Below, piece after piece: positions 20,851-30,917 of a stretch of 64,000 bases of DNA. The translations under genes were made by a program, and so were the position numbers. The notes beneath the pieces were generated by a model that saw only the letters and a program-made list of their open reading frames with translations, made no database searches and was not told the DNA's origin. The stretch is from contig JAGVVL010000009.1 of the NCBI GenBank assembly GCA_018287875.1, forward strand, positions 4,340,001 through 4,404,000, written 5' to 3'. Every line of letters begins with the position of its first letter. Position 1 is the stretch's first letter. The stretch comes from Nigrospora sphaerica (taxonomy: Eukaryota; Ascomycota; Sordariomycetes; Amphisphaeriales; Apiosporaceae).

Positions 20851-22183
20851 TTGTTTTCCTCCCGGAACGCATCCTCCCTCACGAAGAACCGCCGGCGCTT
20901 GGTGGCTTTTCCCACCAATTCTTTTGCTCGCCGTCGACGACCCGAGGGAAGGAGTCGGTAGCGATGGGCATGACACTTGACAATGGTATCCAGTAGCGTA
21001 TAACGACAGGAGAAAGACAAAGGCTCCGTTTCTAATAATAGCCACCGGCGTTGACCGGCAAGCAATAGATGGGCAGCAGGGTTCCCCGGCGATTGTACTA
21101 CCCTCGTCGGCCGTGCCCGCTGCTGAAGGGCATTTGGTGATGCCGTCAGCGGGCGAGCGCATGGTCGCGTGTCGTCGGCGGCGGCGGCGGCGGCGCCCGG
21201 GCCGGTGGGAGTGGAGGGTAAAGGAGAGGAGAGCTGGACCAATCCCAAGAGACGACGACCTCGAACAAAGACGCATAGTTTCTCTCTCCTGTGTGTGCAC
21301 GTATGCATGTGCGTTTGCCATGTGCTCATTTTCCGATACGTGACGGCCAATACCTGATGTATCTCGCGTCCATGGACGAGCGGTGGGAAGCGAAATAATG
21401 AGGTGAGACGGGAGCGAGCCCCCATTCGGCCGTCGGTCAATCAGTAAGTCAGCCTTATTGTATCTCTGCGCGATTCACGGTGGGCCGGCTTCCTCTTCTT
21501 TTGTTCTTCTATCTCGGTAGCCAGGTGTCCTAAGCCCTTTTTCGGTAGCCCTGAGGACAGATCCCCCTCCCTCGCCTTCCCCCCAGACGTCATCCCCCCC
21601 CTAGCCCGCCCGAGTTCTGTTGATCCCGCGGGAGGGAAGGGGGAAGGGGGGCCACGTCGTATCCTGGTTGCCGGGCCTCCGGGGGGTCGCGTGTCGCTGC
21701 CCGTCATGATTATCGCTTTACGAGGGCGCGTCCGGTGGGATAGATGTGGCTGGGTGAGTTTTTGGCGCAACCGGCGATGTCTCTACAGGCTTTTGCGCCT
21801 TCTTACAAGGGGGTCATTTGGGGTCTCGGCGGCGCGAGTGGCTGACTCAGCGCCACTCACCGCCAACCGGGGGAGACTATTGTCTGATTCTATGGCGGTA
21901 TGCGAAACCGCTCCCCCGTGTTCGTAACCGGCTGGTAACATCCATCAGGTGATAACGATGGTGTCGTTATTGCATCGGCGGTTCGTAAAGCTCATGCCCG
22001 CCATTCCACCTTGTGAAGAAGAGGAGAGCAAGAAAAGTGATAGTCACGGACCCGTGCACTACCGGGAGGATGCGGGTGGAGAGCTGGCTAGCAAAAACAA
22101 AGCGCAAATGCAAAGCGCTAGCGGGCAGGCAGCAGCATTGTTTTTATTTATTTTTTATACCAGGACCCGGCACTATGGCTGTG

Positions 22184-22206
22184 AACTCCCCACGAGGTGG
22201 GGAGTT
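22184..22206. repeat. Perfect 10-bp inverted repeat
   Basis: AACTCCCCAC and its exact complement GTGGGGAGTT flank a 3-base GAG spacer. It could be a hairpin or a palindromic protein site; the GTGGGG half resembles binding sites of C2H2 regulators (CreA-type SYGGRG or stress-element-like), which is inference. Confidence 0.6.
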
Positions 22207-24296
22207 GACGCTTCATGGCAACGATGAATTGCTCAATACGAGATCACTTGTCTAGGTCATCGGGCGACTAACGAAGGAGGCGGGACGCTGGAGACTCTTG
22301 GCGGTCGTCCTGGAGCTATCAAGGTCGCTAACAGGAAGTACGGAGTATGCAGAGCACCTGGACGAAAGCGGATAGGGAGGGAGAGGGAGACAAAAAAAAA
22401 GAAAGAGGCAGGCGTCGATGCCAGATGGCATCGTGGTTTGGATGGCTACGGTCGTCGTGGCTGACGGACAGCTTGGCTAATGGTTAGCAAGAAATCAATA
22501 ACGCCGAAAGTTGTAAGTCGTTTGTCAGGGCCAATGCCGGATGACGCACGGCTTGGTGAGCCTCTCGTGGTAGCGATAGCCGTTTGGTGCCGATGCGTGA
22601 CTCCATGACTGAGAGCCACTAGGGGAGACCCTATTTTCCCCGCGATTATGTAACTGCCCTAGCCCGGTACTTGGCCCTCCATCACGACTCGGCTTCTCCT
22701 ACCTTCTTTTGCACTGGGCAGAGTTTACCGACTCATCCCCGACAGCCGGTTTTCGCAAATGCCAGGTTTCCGCCGAGCTGACGGACGAGGCCACGGGCTG
22801 AAGGGGAAGTACCCAAAGGTCGCTAGCTGATTCAATGGACGACGGTTGGTTGCATCGCCCGCCAGCCCTGGAGCGCCAACTCGGCAGAGCGGATGATCGA
22901 CAATCTCGGCGGCATCCCCCAGCTGATGGGCAAAAAAGCACTGGCAACTGGCGACCCAACGCGCCGGGGAAAACTGACGTCTGCAGGTGTAAAGACCGAC
23001 GGCGGCGACAGGGGAAAGTCGGATCCAGCAAGCAGGGGCTCATTCGGTTGGATAGGGATGTATGTACCTCCATGCTCTGCATTGGCTTTGCGACCTCATG
23101 TTGCTGGCCCTGACCCGTACGAGCCCGACGACGACTCGCTCGCTCTGCTTATCAGCCCCCGGCCGCCGTAGAGCCAACAGCTGGGATCCCGGTTTCCTCT
23201 CTTCCAGCGGGATTACCTAAGGAAACGGAGTCGTTCATGAGGAGGGGACCCCGTCCGGTGGAAAGTTATAAATACGCCGGCTTGCTATGTAAGCAACGCG
23301 CATGAAGTGGCCGACCAATAATGGGGCCCGCTCCCCCACCCGCCAACACCGGCGACGACCGTCGTCACGACCGCTGCCCCGGCCTGCACTAGCCCCAGGA
23401 ACCACACCATGGATCCGAGAGAACAGGGCTAAATGCTCCTTTCATCTTCCCTGTTCTGGCTTCCCGCTTCAGCCTCAAGCCCTGGTCTCGCCTGTTGTCG
23501 TGCCATGTGCTGCCCCTCTCCCCTGTTGCATCTCTTCACAGCCTCCGCCACGGCATCTCCTGCCGTGTATTTCGGGCACGATGGGATCGTCCTCACCATC
23601 GACCACCACCATGACCCAAACTTCCCTCGTGCCTATCTGGGACCCCCGCGTCCGGCTCCGATCCTCTCTTCCTCTTTCTCGATCCCATGCAGCCCTACGC
23701 GGCCGAGAGGCCGTCCCAGACCGCAACCGTCGACCCATTGCCCCGTTGGGCAGGCGAGAAGCATTACTCATGCTGCTTATGGCCGTCCCCGTCATCAAAC
23801 CACCAGAGCACCTCCTCTGGACTTTTCTACACCCACCTTGGGACGCACCCGAGCCGGCGCTGCTCGAGCTGCTCGTGCCCTGTCCCGCCTGAGTCACGTC
23901 TTGTACCATTTTCGGCAGCACAATATTCCAATATCGGAACATTTGTCATCCATAATCAATCCCCTTCCCCCATCCATCGACCGGAGACTCCCGGCACGGA
24001 GGGGTCGTCTTTGCCGAAGCCCCTGCTCGATGCCTGCCGCCGACCAGACGGCCGGGGATGCGCTACCCCGGGCATCCGTCGGGCATCGGCAACATCAGCC
24101 AAAGTGACGTCTCTGTCCCTTTCCATACCTCTGTCTTTCTCCTTCCTGGGCGTACGGGGGCATAGTACTGGAAGGAACGTTGTCGAAGGCTGCTTGCCGG
24201 GGTCGTCACCACCTGCCATACCTGCATGTTGCAGCATACGCACGTGGGGTCACTACGGTTGCTATACATGGCCTTTGACAGGTCTCGACGTCTTCA

Positions 24297-24303
24297 TATA
24301 TAA
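24297..24303 (+). promoter_or_regulatory. TATA box of the 24.7-kb gene
   Basis: TATATAA at 24297-24303, followed after about 40 bp by A/C-rich sequence typical of fungal 5' leaders and then a 5'-UTR intron. The start codon is at 24675. Confidence 0.5.
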
Positions 24304-24444
24304 CCCAGGACCCGGGACTATCCCAGGAGGTGTGGGAGAGCCATCCAAGCACAACAAGACCAAGACGAACAAGCCAACAAAGAGGCATTCGGCATCGCCA
24401 GCGTTGAGCATCACCAACATTATACATCACTACCTACCTACAAG

Positions 24445-24535
24445 GTAAGCTGGCAGACATCCTGGCAAAGCAGACCTTGGCTTTACGAAAAGCGTGCTAA
24501 CACCACCGGAGATTCCGTGTCTGACGCTCTATTAG
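24445..24535 (+). other. Probable 5'-UTR intron
   Basis: A GTAAGC donor after CTACAAG, a GCTAAC branch point at 24496-24501 and a CTATTAG acceptor delimit a 91-bp intron between the TATA box and the ATG at 24675. A leader intron may affect expression of the gene. Confidence 0.5.
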
Positions 24536-24674
24536 AACCGGACCATCTCTCGTCCACTCTTTAGCCAAACTTCCTCGAGTCGCCCCTATTCTCCATCGTG
24601 AGGCATAAGCCTACGGTGCCTCTTATCACGGATCCTCGAGGGGTAGAGCCAGCCAACGGCACCCACCTATAACC

Positions 24675-25630
24675 ATGTCATCACGATCGGGACACCACAG
24701 CTCGCGCAGCGGCAAGAAGCACAGATCCTCCCAAGTGTGTAACGGCTTTATTTTTGTACTTGTCCCCCAGCGTATTACCCGCTGAACATAGCCCTGACCC
24801 CGTCATGATCGGTGCCGTTGCAGCCCGGTCCCTTCTGATGCCCCGATATCGTCTTGCCCACCGGACAAAAAACTTTTTCTTTCCGTCTCCCAACATCCTA
24901 TGTTGCCCTTCCACACGCGCCAAAAAGAGACGGTTTGCTAACGCGCGTGAACGGCAGTCGTCGATGGAGCAGCTCATCGAGTCGCTGCGGACGCACCGGG
25001 TCAACACGCTGACGGAGCTCTGCCGGATCGAGCGGGCGGCGGCGGCGTGCGAGGATGAGGAGGACGCGCAGGCCTTCCAGGGCCCCATGACGGCGGCCTG
25101 GGACTACTACGTGACGAGCCGGCAGTTCCTCACGGAGCTGCGCGGCCTCACGCCCAACTACCCCGTCTGCGCCGAACTCGCCACCGAGGCCGAGCGCCGC
25201 GTCCGTGCCGACCCCAACAGCAACCGCAGCTGGAACCTGCCCTGGCTGTGCCTCCAGAAGATGGTGGACGAGTGAGTTTTCTCGGCTTTTTTTTCTTCCC
25301 CTCTCCCTCTATTTTCTTGCCCGCCCACCTCGACCCCGTGACGGCCCCCCCATTTTCCTTGACCCTTTCTTCCCCAGTTGTGTTGGGGTGGAGCACCACA
25401 AGAGACAAAAAACCAAAGAGAAAAGAAAGACCTGTACTGATGGCGCGGAATATCGCAGTGGACTCGTTCCCTTCTACGCCTCGGCCGAGGCCTGGCGCAA
25501 GGAGATGTGGGGTGGGCGCTCGCCGTCCGAGGACGAGGCGGCCCAGCTGGCCCAGTGCTTCGAGTACGAGTGGACGCACGCCATCGACCACATGCTGCGG
25601 CACTGGGCCACGCCGCCGACGTGGTACTAG
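24675..25630 (+). CDS. Small conserved fungal protein, unknown function
   Basis: Predicted soluble protein of 181 aa. Exon 1 24675-24734 (Ser/His/Lys-rich MSSRSGHHSSRSGKKHRSSQ), intron 24735-24957 with CTAAC branch point, exon 2 24958-25271, intron 25272-25458, exon 3 25459-25630. The core is helical and rich in Glu, Arg and Trp: MEQLIESLRTHRVNTLTELC, AAWDYYVTSRQFLTEL, SWNLPWLCLQKMVDD, LVPFYASAEAWRKEMWGG and a C-terminal EYEWTHAIDHMLRHWA. I recall similar uncharacterised proteins in other Pezizomycotina but no named domain. No signal peptide or transmembrane helix. Both coding introns are long for this window. Confidence 0.75.
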
Positions 25631-25946
25631 CACGGCCATGCCCGTTTTTTTTCCTTGGCGGCTGTCGGGGGTTTACCTTGTTGATCCCCCGTTCTACGGA
25701 GTCGGCGTGCGGACCAGCTGTTTCTTAGACCCCTCTTTCCGTGGGGGAGCGGCAGGAACCGGTCCGTTTTTGGGTTTCTCTTGTCCTTCTTTTTGTTTCT
25801 GTTCTTGTTTTCTCCGGCTCGGGCATAGCATCGCATTAGACACGGCGCTCGATACCACTTTCCTTCAGGGTCTTTCGGCGGAAGAGAGGTCATTTTCGGG
25901 CTTGGACTTTGCATAGCATAGGGACTCGCATTCACGTCGGTTAGAT

Positions 25947-26070
25947 AGCATTGCATTCTTTGGGTGGGGGGGGGGTACGGAATTGTTTCTCTTTCCTTAC
26001 CATTTTAGCATAGCATTCTTTTAGGGTTATGGAATTGTTTCTCCTTTGCTACGATTTCAGCATTGCTTAG
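25947..26070. repeat. Degenerate tandem repeat, about 2.3 copies
   Basis: Units start AGCATTGCATTCTT or AGCATAGCATTCTT, share GGAATTGTTTCTC, and begin at 25947, 26007 and 26059 (60, 52 and about 12 bp). The first copy carries an extra G run. Confidence 0.7.
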
Positions 26071-26452
26071 TGGTCACATACCCAAACCGGGTACCTGGGT
26101 ACTGCTATCTGTGTTGAGATATACGACTACAAGCGTATAAGTACATCAGGGGTCCTGTCTCATTTCGCCAGACTCGCACTTCCTCCCCACTGGGCGACCC
26201 CTGGCAACGAAACCTGCCGCCTTTTCCATTTCTAGGTACGAATCCAAGCCTTCCTTATGTGCCGCCGCCCCACATTGTCTTTGACAGCAACGTTAGTGCA
26301 TAGTAAGGCCACATGCCGCGACCAGCTTGCCGGCATGACGCTGATGAAGCCAAAACGGCCGTAACGTTCACCAGGATACGCTCCAATCCTCAGCCTGTTG
26401 CCTCTGGGGCTTTGGTGCAAAAAGCATGAAGGAACAAGCCTTCGCATGCATC

Positions 26453-26457
26453 AAAAA
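26453..26457 (-). terminator. RNA polymerase III terminator of tRNA-Val
   Basis: Five T on the minus strand about 10 nt after the mature tRNA 3' end, the usual Pol III stop signal. Confidence 0.7.
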
Positions 26458-26466
26458 GATAATTTC

Positions 26467-26540
26467 TGATTCGGCTGGGGCTCGATCCCAGGACCTTCAG
26501 TGTGTTAGACTGACGTGATAACCAACTACACCACCAAACC
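26467..26540 (-). tRNA. tRNA-Val (anticodon AAC)
   Basis: A 74-nt intron-less tRNA. The acceptor stem GGTTTGG pairs with CCGAATC using two G-U pairs; the discriminator base is A. D arm GTGTAGTTGGTTATCAC, anticodon stem TCAGT/ACTGA with loop CTAACAC, giving anticodon AAC for valine. The T arm is CTGGG-ATCGAGC-CCCAG, with GATCGA where GTTCGA is usual. The internal A and B boxes are intact. CCA is not encoded, as expected for eukaryotes. Confidence 0.93.
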
Positions 26541-26898
26541 AGTGAACAGTACATCGGAGCGACGATGTTTTTGATTGAAAGGAACTTGCTTATTGATTTA
26601 CAGATTAGTAAATTCACAGTGGGCGTCGAGCGTGTGGGATAGTTGGGGGTGGTGTGGGGTTCTCGTGAAGCCTGGATGGACACGAGGCGGGACTTGATTG
26701 TGCCGTTCATCGCGCGGTTCCGTATCCGCGCCTACACCACAACCCCAGGACCGGCGGCGCGCCCGGGGTAAGTCGTCCTCACTTTCCAATCGACGGTGCT
26801 TGGTTTCCCCGTCTGGCTACTTTGTGTGATGCCACGAACTATTCTCTCGTCACATGCGTGTCATCTATTTATTCTGGGTGGAGGGTGGCCACGTCGGC
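26541..26898. other. Intergenic, no gene seen
   Basis: Upstream flank of the tRNA and 3' flank of the GH105 gene; AT-richer between 26570 and 26630. Nothing else recognised. Confidence 0.5.
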
Positions 26899-28023
26899 CT
26901 ATATGAAAACGTGCAAGTACTCGACGAGGGCCATGATGGCCATGGCCTGGCCGTAGGGCATGCTCGTGATGGGGATGTTGTAGTAGTGCTGCAGGTCGTG
27001 GCCCATGGCGGTGCCAAAGCTCGTGTTACACAGCTCGCCGCGGGGGTCGACGTTGGCGAGGACGGCGCGGACGGCGCTGCGGGCGACGGCGTCGTACTCG
27101 TCGCCGACGAGGTAGCGCTTGCGGCGGGCCTTGAGCAGGCCGAAGGCGAAGCCGGCCGTGGCCGAGGCCTCGGGGTAGGAGCCCTCGTCCTCGGGCCTGT
27201 CGAGGACGGTGCGCCAGAGGCCCGAGGGCGTCTGCAGCGGCGCCAGCGCGTCGCACTGGGCGCGCAGGGTGGCGCCGAGGTGCGCCGCCAGCGCCGGGTC
27301 CGTCGCCGGCAGGTCCAGCAGGTCGAGGAACTCGGGTATCACCATGGTCAGCCAGGCGTTGCCGCGGGCCCAGCGCGCGCGCGCAAAGTGGTGGCCGCCG
27401 TCGGCAAAGGTCCAGCCGTGGAAGAAGAGCCCCGTGGCCGGGTCGAAGAGGTACTGGATGTGCAGCAGGAACTGCCGCTTGGCCTCGTCGACGTAGTGCG
27501 GGCGCCCCAGCAGCTGCCCGATCTTGGCCAGCGGCACCGCCGTCATCATCAGCGTGTCGTCCCAGAGCTGCTCCTCGTTGACGTCGAGGTACGTGATGTG
27601 CTGCATGCCGCCGTGTCGCGTGCGCGGCAGCTCGTACATGGCCCACTCGGCCCAGCCCTCGAGCCAGGGCCGGTACACGGGCTTGCGCGTCTTCTCGTAC
27701 ACGTTGGCCATGGCGAGGAAGACGGACATGGTGTTGATGTTCTTGGTCGTGCCGCCCGCCGCGAACCGCGCCGCGAACCAGTCCTCCATGATCTGCAGGT
27801 ACTTGGCCTCGCCCGTCAGCTCGTGGTACGCCCAGATGCCGTTCAGCCCGATGCCGTGCGTCCACTCCCAGTCGTTCCAGCCCTTGGTGTCGATGACGCG
27901 CCCGTCCGCCAGCGTCATGAGGAACTCCCCCGTCTGGTCCTTGATGTTGACGAGGCCATCGATGAGGAGTTGGATCGTGGCGTGCACGTCGCTCGCGCGG
28001 ATTCCGTCCACTTCGGCCGGCAT
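26899..28023 (-). CDS. GH105 unsaturated rhamnogalacturonyl hydrolase
   Basis: Single-exon 374-aa enzyme of the six-hairpin GH88/GH105 fold. GH105 hydrolases remove the unsaturated galacturonyl residue left on oligosaccharides by rhamnogalacturonan lyase. Landmarks: GWNDWEWTHGIGLNGIWAYHELTG near residues 50-75, the acidic pair in QLWDDTLMM (D155, D156), FFHGWTFADGGHHF, the RARWARGNAWL block and SYPEASATAGFAFGLL. No signal peptide is visible at the chosen start (28023, MPAEVDGIRASDV), so a cytosolic or non-classically exported enzyme is likely, which fits processing after uptake. Its neighbour 1.25 kb upstream is a divergently transcribed ACS-family transporter. Fine substrate specificity cannot be read from sequence. 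Confidence 0.88.
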   Translation of the reverse strand: MPAEVDGIRASDVHATIQLLIDGLVNIKDQTGEFLMTLADGRVIDTKGWNDWEWTHGIGLNGIWAYHELTGEAKYLQIMEDWFAARFAAGGTTKNINTMSVFLAMANVYEKTRKPVYRPWLEGWAEWAMYELPRTRHGGMQHITYLDVNEEQLWDDTLMMTAVPLAKIGQLLGRPHYVDEAKRQFLLHIQYLFDPATGLFFHGWTFADGGHHFARARWARGNAWLTMVIPEFLDLLDLPATDPALAAHLGATLRAQCDALAPLQTPSGLWRTVLDRPEDEGSYPEASATAGFAFGLLKARRKRYLVGDEYDAVARSAVRAVLANVDPRGELCNTSFGTAMGHDLQHYYNIPITSMPYGQAMAIMALVEYLHVFI

Positions 28024-29278
28024 CTTGCTGGCCGTGGTGCCGACAGTCGAGAAAGCGGCGATGAGTCAACCGGTAGCCGGGCTCGACGTGCTTCTCGGGA
28101 AACAAGATGTTAGTCCGATTCTCACGTGTTGTATACCGCTTGCGTACATGCAGACAGCGCTCTGCCGGGGGGAGAGGGGAAAGCGCAAAGGGTCGCGTCG
28201 CGCTCTCACACGCCAATGGCACCCCTCCAAAACGAGGGGCATGGCAGCAGCACGAGAGAGAGGCCGCTTGCTACTTAACATGGCGGTTCGGCCATCTCGC
28301 AACCTCTTTGGTGGAGAAATAGCTTGGCTTGGGGTCACCCTCGTGGCTCGGTCCGAAGTATACCGAAGGCAAACCCGGCGAGAGGGCCGGTCGACTGCGG
28401 GGAAGGAACATGGGGGTGGAGAGGAGAGAGGCTGGGCTCTTCGGCTCCCCGTCCCCTCCCACTCTCCCCAGCATTCTTGGATCCATTGTATCCATTGTTA
28501 GGGGACGACAGAGACCAGCCTTCGAAGCGAGCCAACCCTTCCGCCGTCATCCATCCCCAACCCCATTCCGTACCCCTGCCGTGCCCTACCAATGGTTCGG
28601 GGGTGTCCCGCCGGCTGCACTGTTGAAGCGATCGACATGGTGACTCCCTTGCTACTGTTTGCCTGGGCGCGTGCGGGGTCCACATCTCGCGGGTAAACTG
28701 TTAGGAAACAGGGCTTGTTCTTGGACTTCATCACTACCAACCGCCAACCCCAGATTCTCGGCCCATTGTTACCCCAGAAAGGCGACAGCCGACTCTGGGG
28801 TTGGATCTGTCCAGGTATTCACAAAGGTACCGGTGGCTCTGGGGTACGCCGACACGAACCCCCCTCGGCCCTGTCCATGCCAGACCGCACATATCAGCGC
28901 TTACCATCCTCACCAGGATGGGCTACTTCTGGTTGGACAGCCAGAAGGATGATGCGGGTGGTTGGCCATATGGTCGCTTGGTCCTGCATGCAGGTCCGGG
29001 CCATGTCCATACCTCCCATCCCATCTGCGTCGAGGCACGGCTGGAATCCAATGAAGCCCGAGGGGAATAAATAAGAGGCGCGACCTCCCCCGGCGCTGTC
29101 GCGTCAGCGTGCTCCGGGACGCTTCGCTTCTTCCTCGCTGTCGCCCCGGCTGTCTCTCGACTGATAAAGAATTCGGGTACGGTTGACTCCATAGGGCACT
29201 TGGCTACCGCTGAGTCGCGCGCCGTCCATTTCCTCGTCTTCGTCCTGCCCCCTTGACCGCGTCCCCTCCCCGCCCACC
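28024..29278. other. Divergent promoter region, GH105 / ACS transporter
   Basis: A 1.25-kb shared upstream region. GGAATAAATAAGAG at 29064-29077 is a TATA-like element about 200 bp before the transporter ATG. Several short frames inside have no domain. Common regulation of both genes is plausible from the layout. Confidence 0.5.
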
Positions 29279-30917
29279 ATGTCTGCCCTCGAAGGACCAG
29301 ACCCCGACCTGGCCCTCCCCGTGCAACCCCACCAGGACGACAAAGCGAAGAAGTCGCTGCACGAGGCCGAGCGGACCCTCTCGCACGTCGAGGACCCGAA
29401 AGATCGTGTCAACTACGACAAGATCGACAAGGAGCTGGCCCAGTATGTTTCGGAGGGCCAGGTCGTCGTGAGCAAGGACGAGAGCGACCGGCTGCGGCGG
29501 CTCATCGACCGCCGCGTCCTGGCCGTCATGATCGTCACGTACTTTGTCCAGGCCATCGACAAGGGCACCATGTCGTTCGCCGCCATCATGGGCATCCGCA
29601 AGGACCTGGCTCTGGAGGAGGGCCAGAAGTACTCGTGGCTGACGACGTGCATCTACATTACCATCCTGTTCGTCGAGTACCCCCAGGTGAGTACCTCCCG
29701 TGACGGCGCGCGGGGGCCGGGAGGCTGACCGAGGACCCCAGAACTACATCATCGCGCGCGTCCCGGTGGCCAAGTACCTCGGCGGCTCCATCATCGCCTG
29801 GTCCATCGTGCTGGCGTGCCACGCGGCGTGCAACAACTTCACGGGCATCCTCATCTGCCGCATCCTGCTCGGCCTGTTCGAGTCGGCGTGCCAGCCGGCC
29901 TTCATCGTGCTCTCGTCCATGTGGTACAAGCGCGAGGAGCAGAGCGCGCGCGTGACGTACTGGTATATGATGAACGGCGCGCAGCAGATCGTGGGCGGGC
30001 TGCTGGCCTTCTGCTTCTCGCTCATCAAGACGGGCCCGCTCAAGAGCTGGCAGTGGCTGTACCTGACGTACGGCGTCCTGTCGCTCGTCTTCGGCGTCTT
30101 CGTGCTGTTCTGGATGCCCGACTCGCCGATGCGGGCCAAGTGCTTCTCCGAGGCGGACAAGAAGCTCATGATCGAGCGCGTGCGCGCGAACCAGACGGGC
30201 ATCCAGAACCGCGTCTTCAAGAAGCACCAGGTCCGGGACGCGCTGACGGACCCGCAGACGTGGTGCTACGCCGGCATCCAGTTCTGCACGACGCTGCCGA
30301 CGAGCGGCCTCGGCGGCTTCGCCAACATCATCATCAACAAGAGCCTCGGCTTCACGCTGCTGCAGACGCAGCTGCTGGCCATGGTGCTGGGCGTCTACAT
30401 CATCATGGTGCTGCTGGGGTCCAACTGGCTTGTCAACCGCTGGAACCAGAACACGCTGACCATGCTGGGCTTCGTCGTGCCCTCCTTCGTCGGCACCGCG
30501 CTGCTTATGACGGTTCCCAACGAGACCTACTCGCAGCACATCGGCCTCCTCATCAGCTACTACATCACCCTCTCCTTCTGGTCCGCGCAGACGCTGGGCC
30601 TGTCGATGATGTCGCGCAACGTCGGCGGCACCACCAAGAAGACGGTCGTCGTCGCCATCAACTTCATCTTCTGGAGCGCCGGCAACGCCATCGGGCCCCA
30701 GGTCTTCCTCGACTGGGACGCGCCCAAGTACCTCATCGCCTTCTCGACCCACCTCGGCTGCTACGGCCTGCTCGTCCTCATTATCCTATTCTTCCGCTGG
30801 TACCTCGTGCGCGAAAACAAGAAGCGCGACGCCGTCGGCGCTGCCGACGAGCGCAACATCCACGCCTTCGAGGACCTGACTGATCGGGAGAACCCCAATT
30901 TCCGGTACGTGTACTAG
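29279..30917 (+). CDS. MFS transporter, anion:cation symporter (ACS/Dal5-like)
   Basis: Plasma-membrane transporter of about 527 aa. Exon 1 29279-29686, 55-bp intron 29687-29741 (GTGAGT...CCCAG), exon 2 29742-30917. The N-terminus is a hydrophilic, acidic 75 residues; helix 1 begins near LAVMIVTYFVQAIDKG. Family features are the helix-1/2 GTMSFAAIMGI region, EYPQNYIIARVPVAKYLGG after helix 2, and ILLGLFESACQPAFIVLSSMWYKREEQ before helix 5, which mark the Dal5/Tna1-type ACS family (allantoate, nicotinate, sugar acids and similar anions). The middle loop carries FSEADKKLMIERVRANQTG. Placed head-to-head with GH105, so uptake of galacturonate- or rhamnogalacturonan-derived oligosaccharides is a reasonable but unproven role. 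Confidence 0.88.

Larger units (their letters stand above)
20378..24296. other. Long intergenic region, 3.9 kb
   Basis: No protein gene is supported. It contains a T/G homopolymer block (20801-20850), a GGC repeat at 21176-21195, a perfect inverted repeat at 22184-22206 and a TATAAATA box at 23267-23274 that stands 28 bp before an ATG at 23302. The 196-codon frame from that ATG is Pro/Arg/Ser-rich and recognises no family. Non-coding transcription is possible but unproven. Confidence 0.5.
25631..26466. other. Intergenic with AT-rich tandem repeat
   Basis: 3' flank of the preceding gene, then a degenerate tandem repeat (25947-26070) and non-coding DNA up to the tRNA. No gene seen. Confidence 0.5.

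Noticed and set aside
23302..23892. 196-codon frame 28 bp after a TATA box
   Set aside because: Pro/Arg/Ser-rich, several overlapping frames of similar length exist, and no family is recognised.
26854..28113. 419-codon plus-strand frame opposite the GH105 gene
   Set aside because: It is the antisense of a conserved enzyme; all recognisable motifs are on the minus strand.
29658..30752. 364-codon minus-strand frame opposite the ACS transporter
   Set aside because: Antisense of a conserved transporter; no domain and very biased composition.
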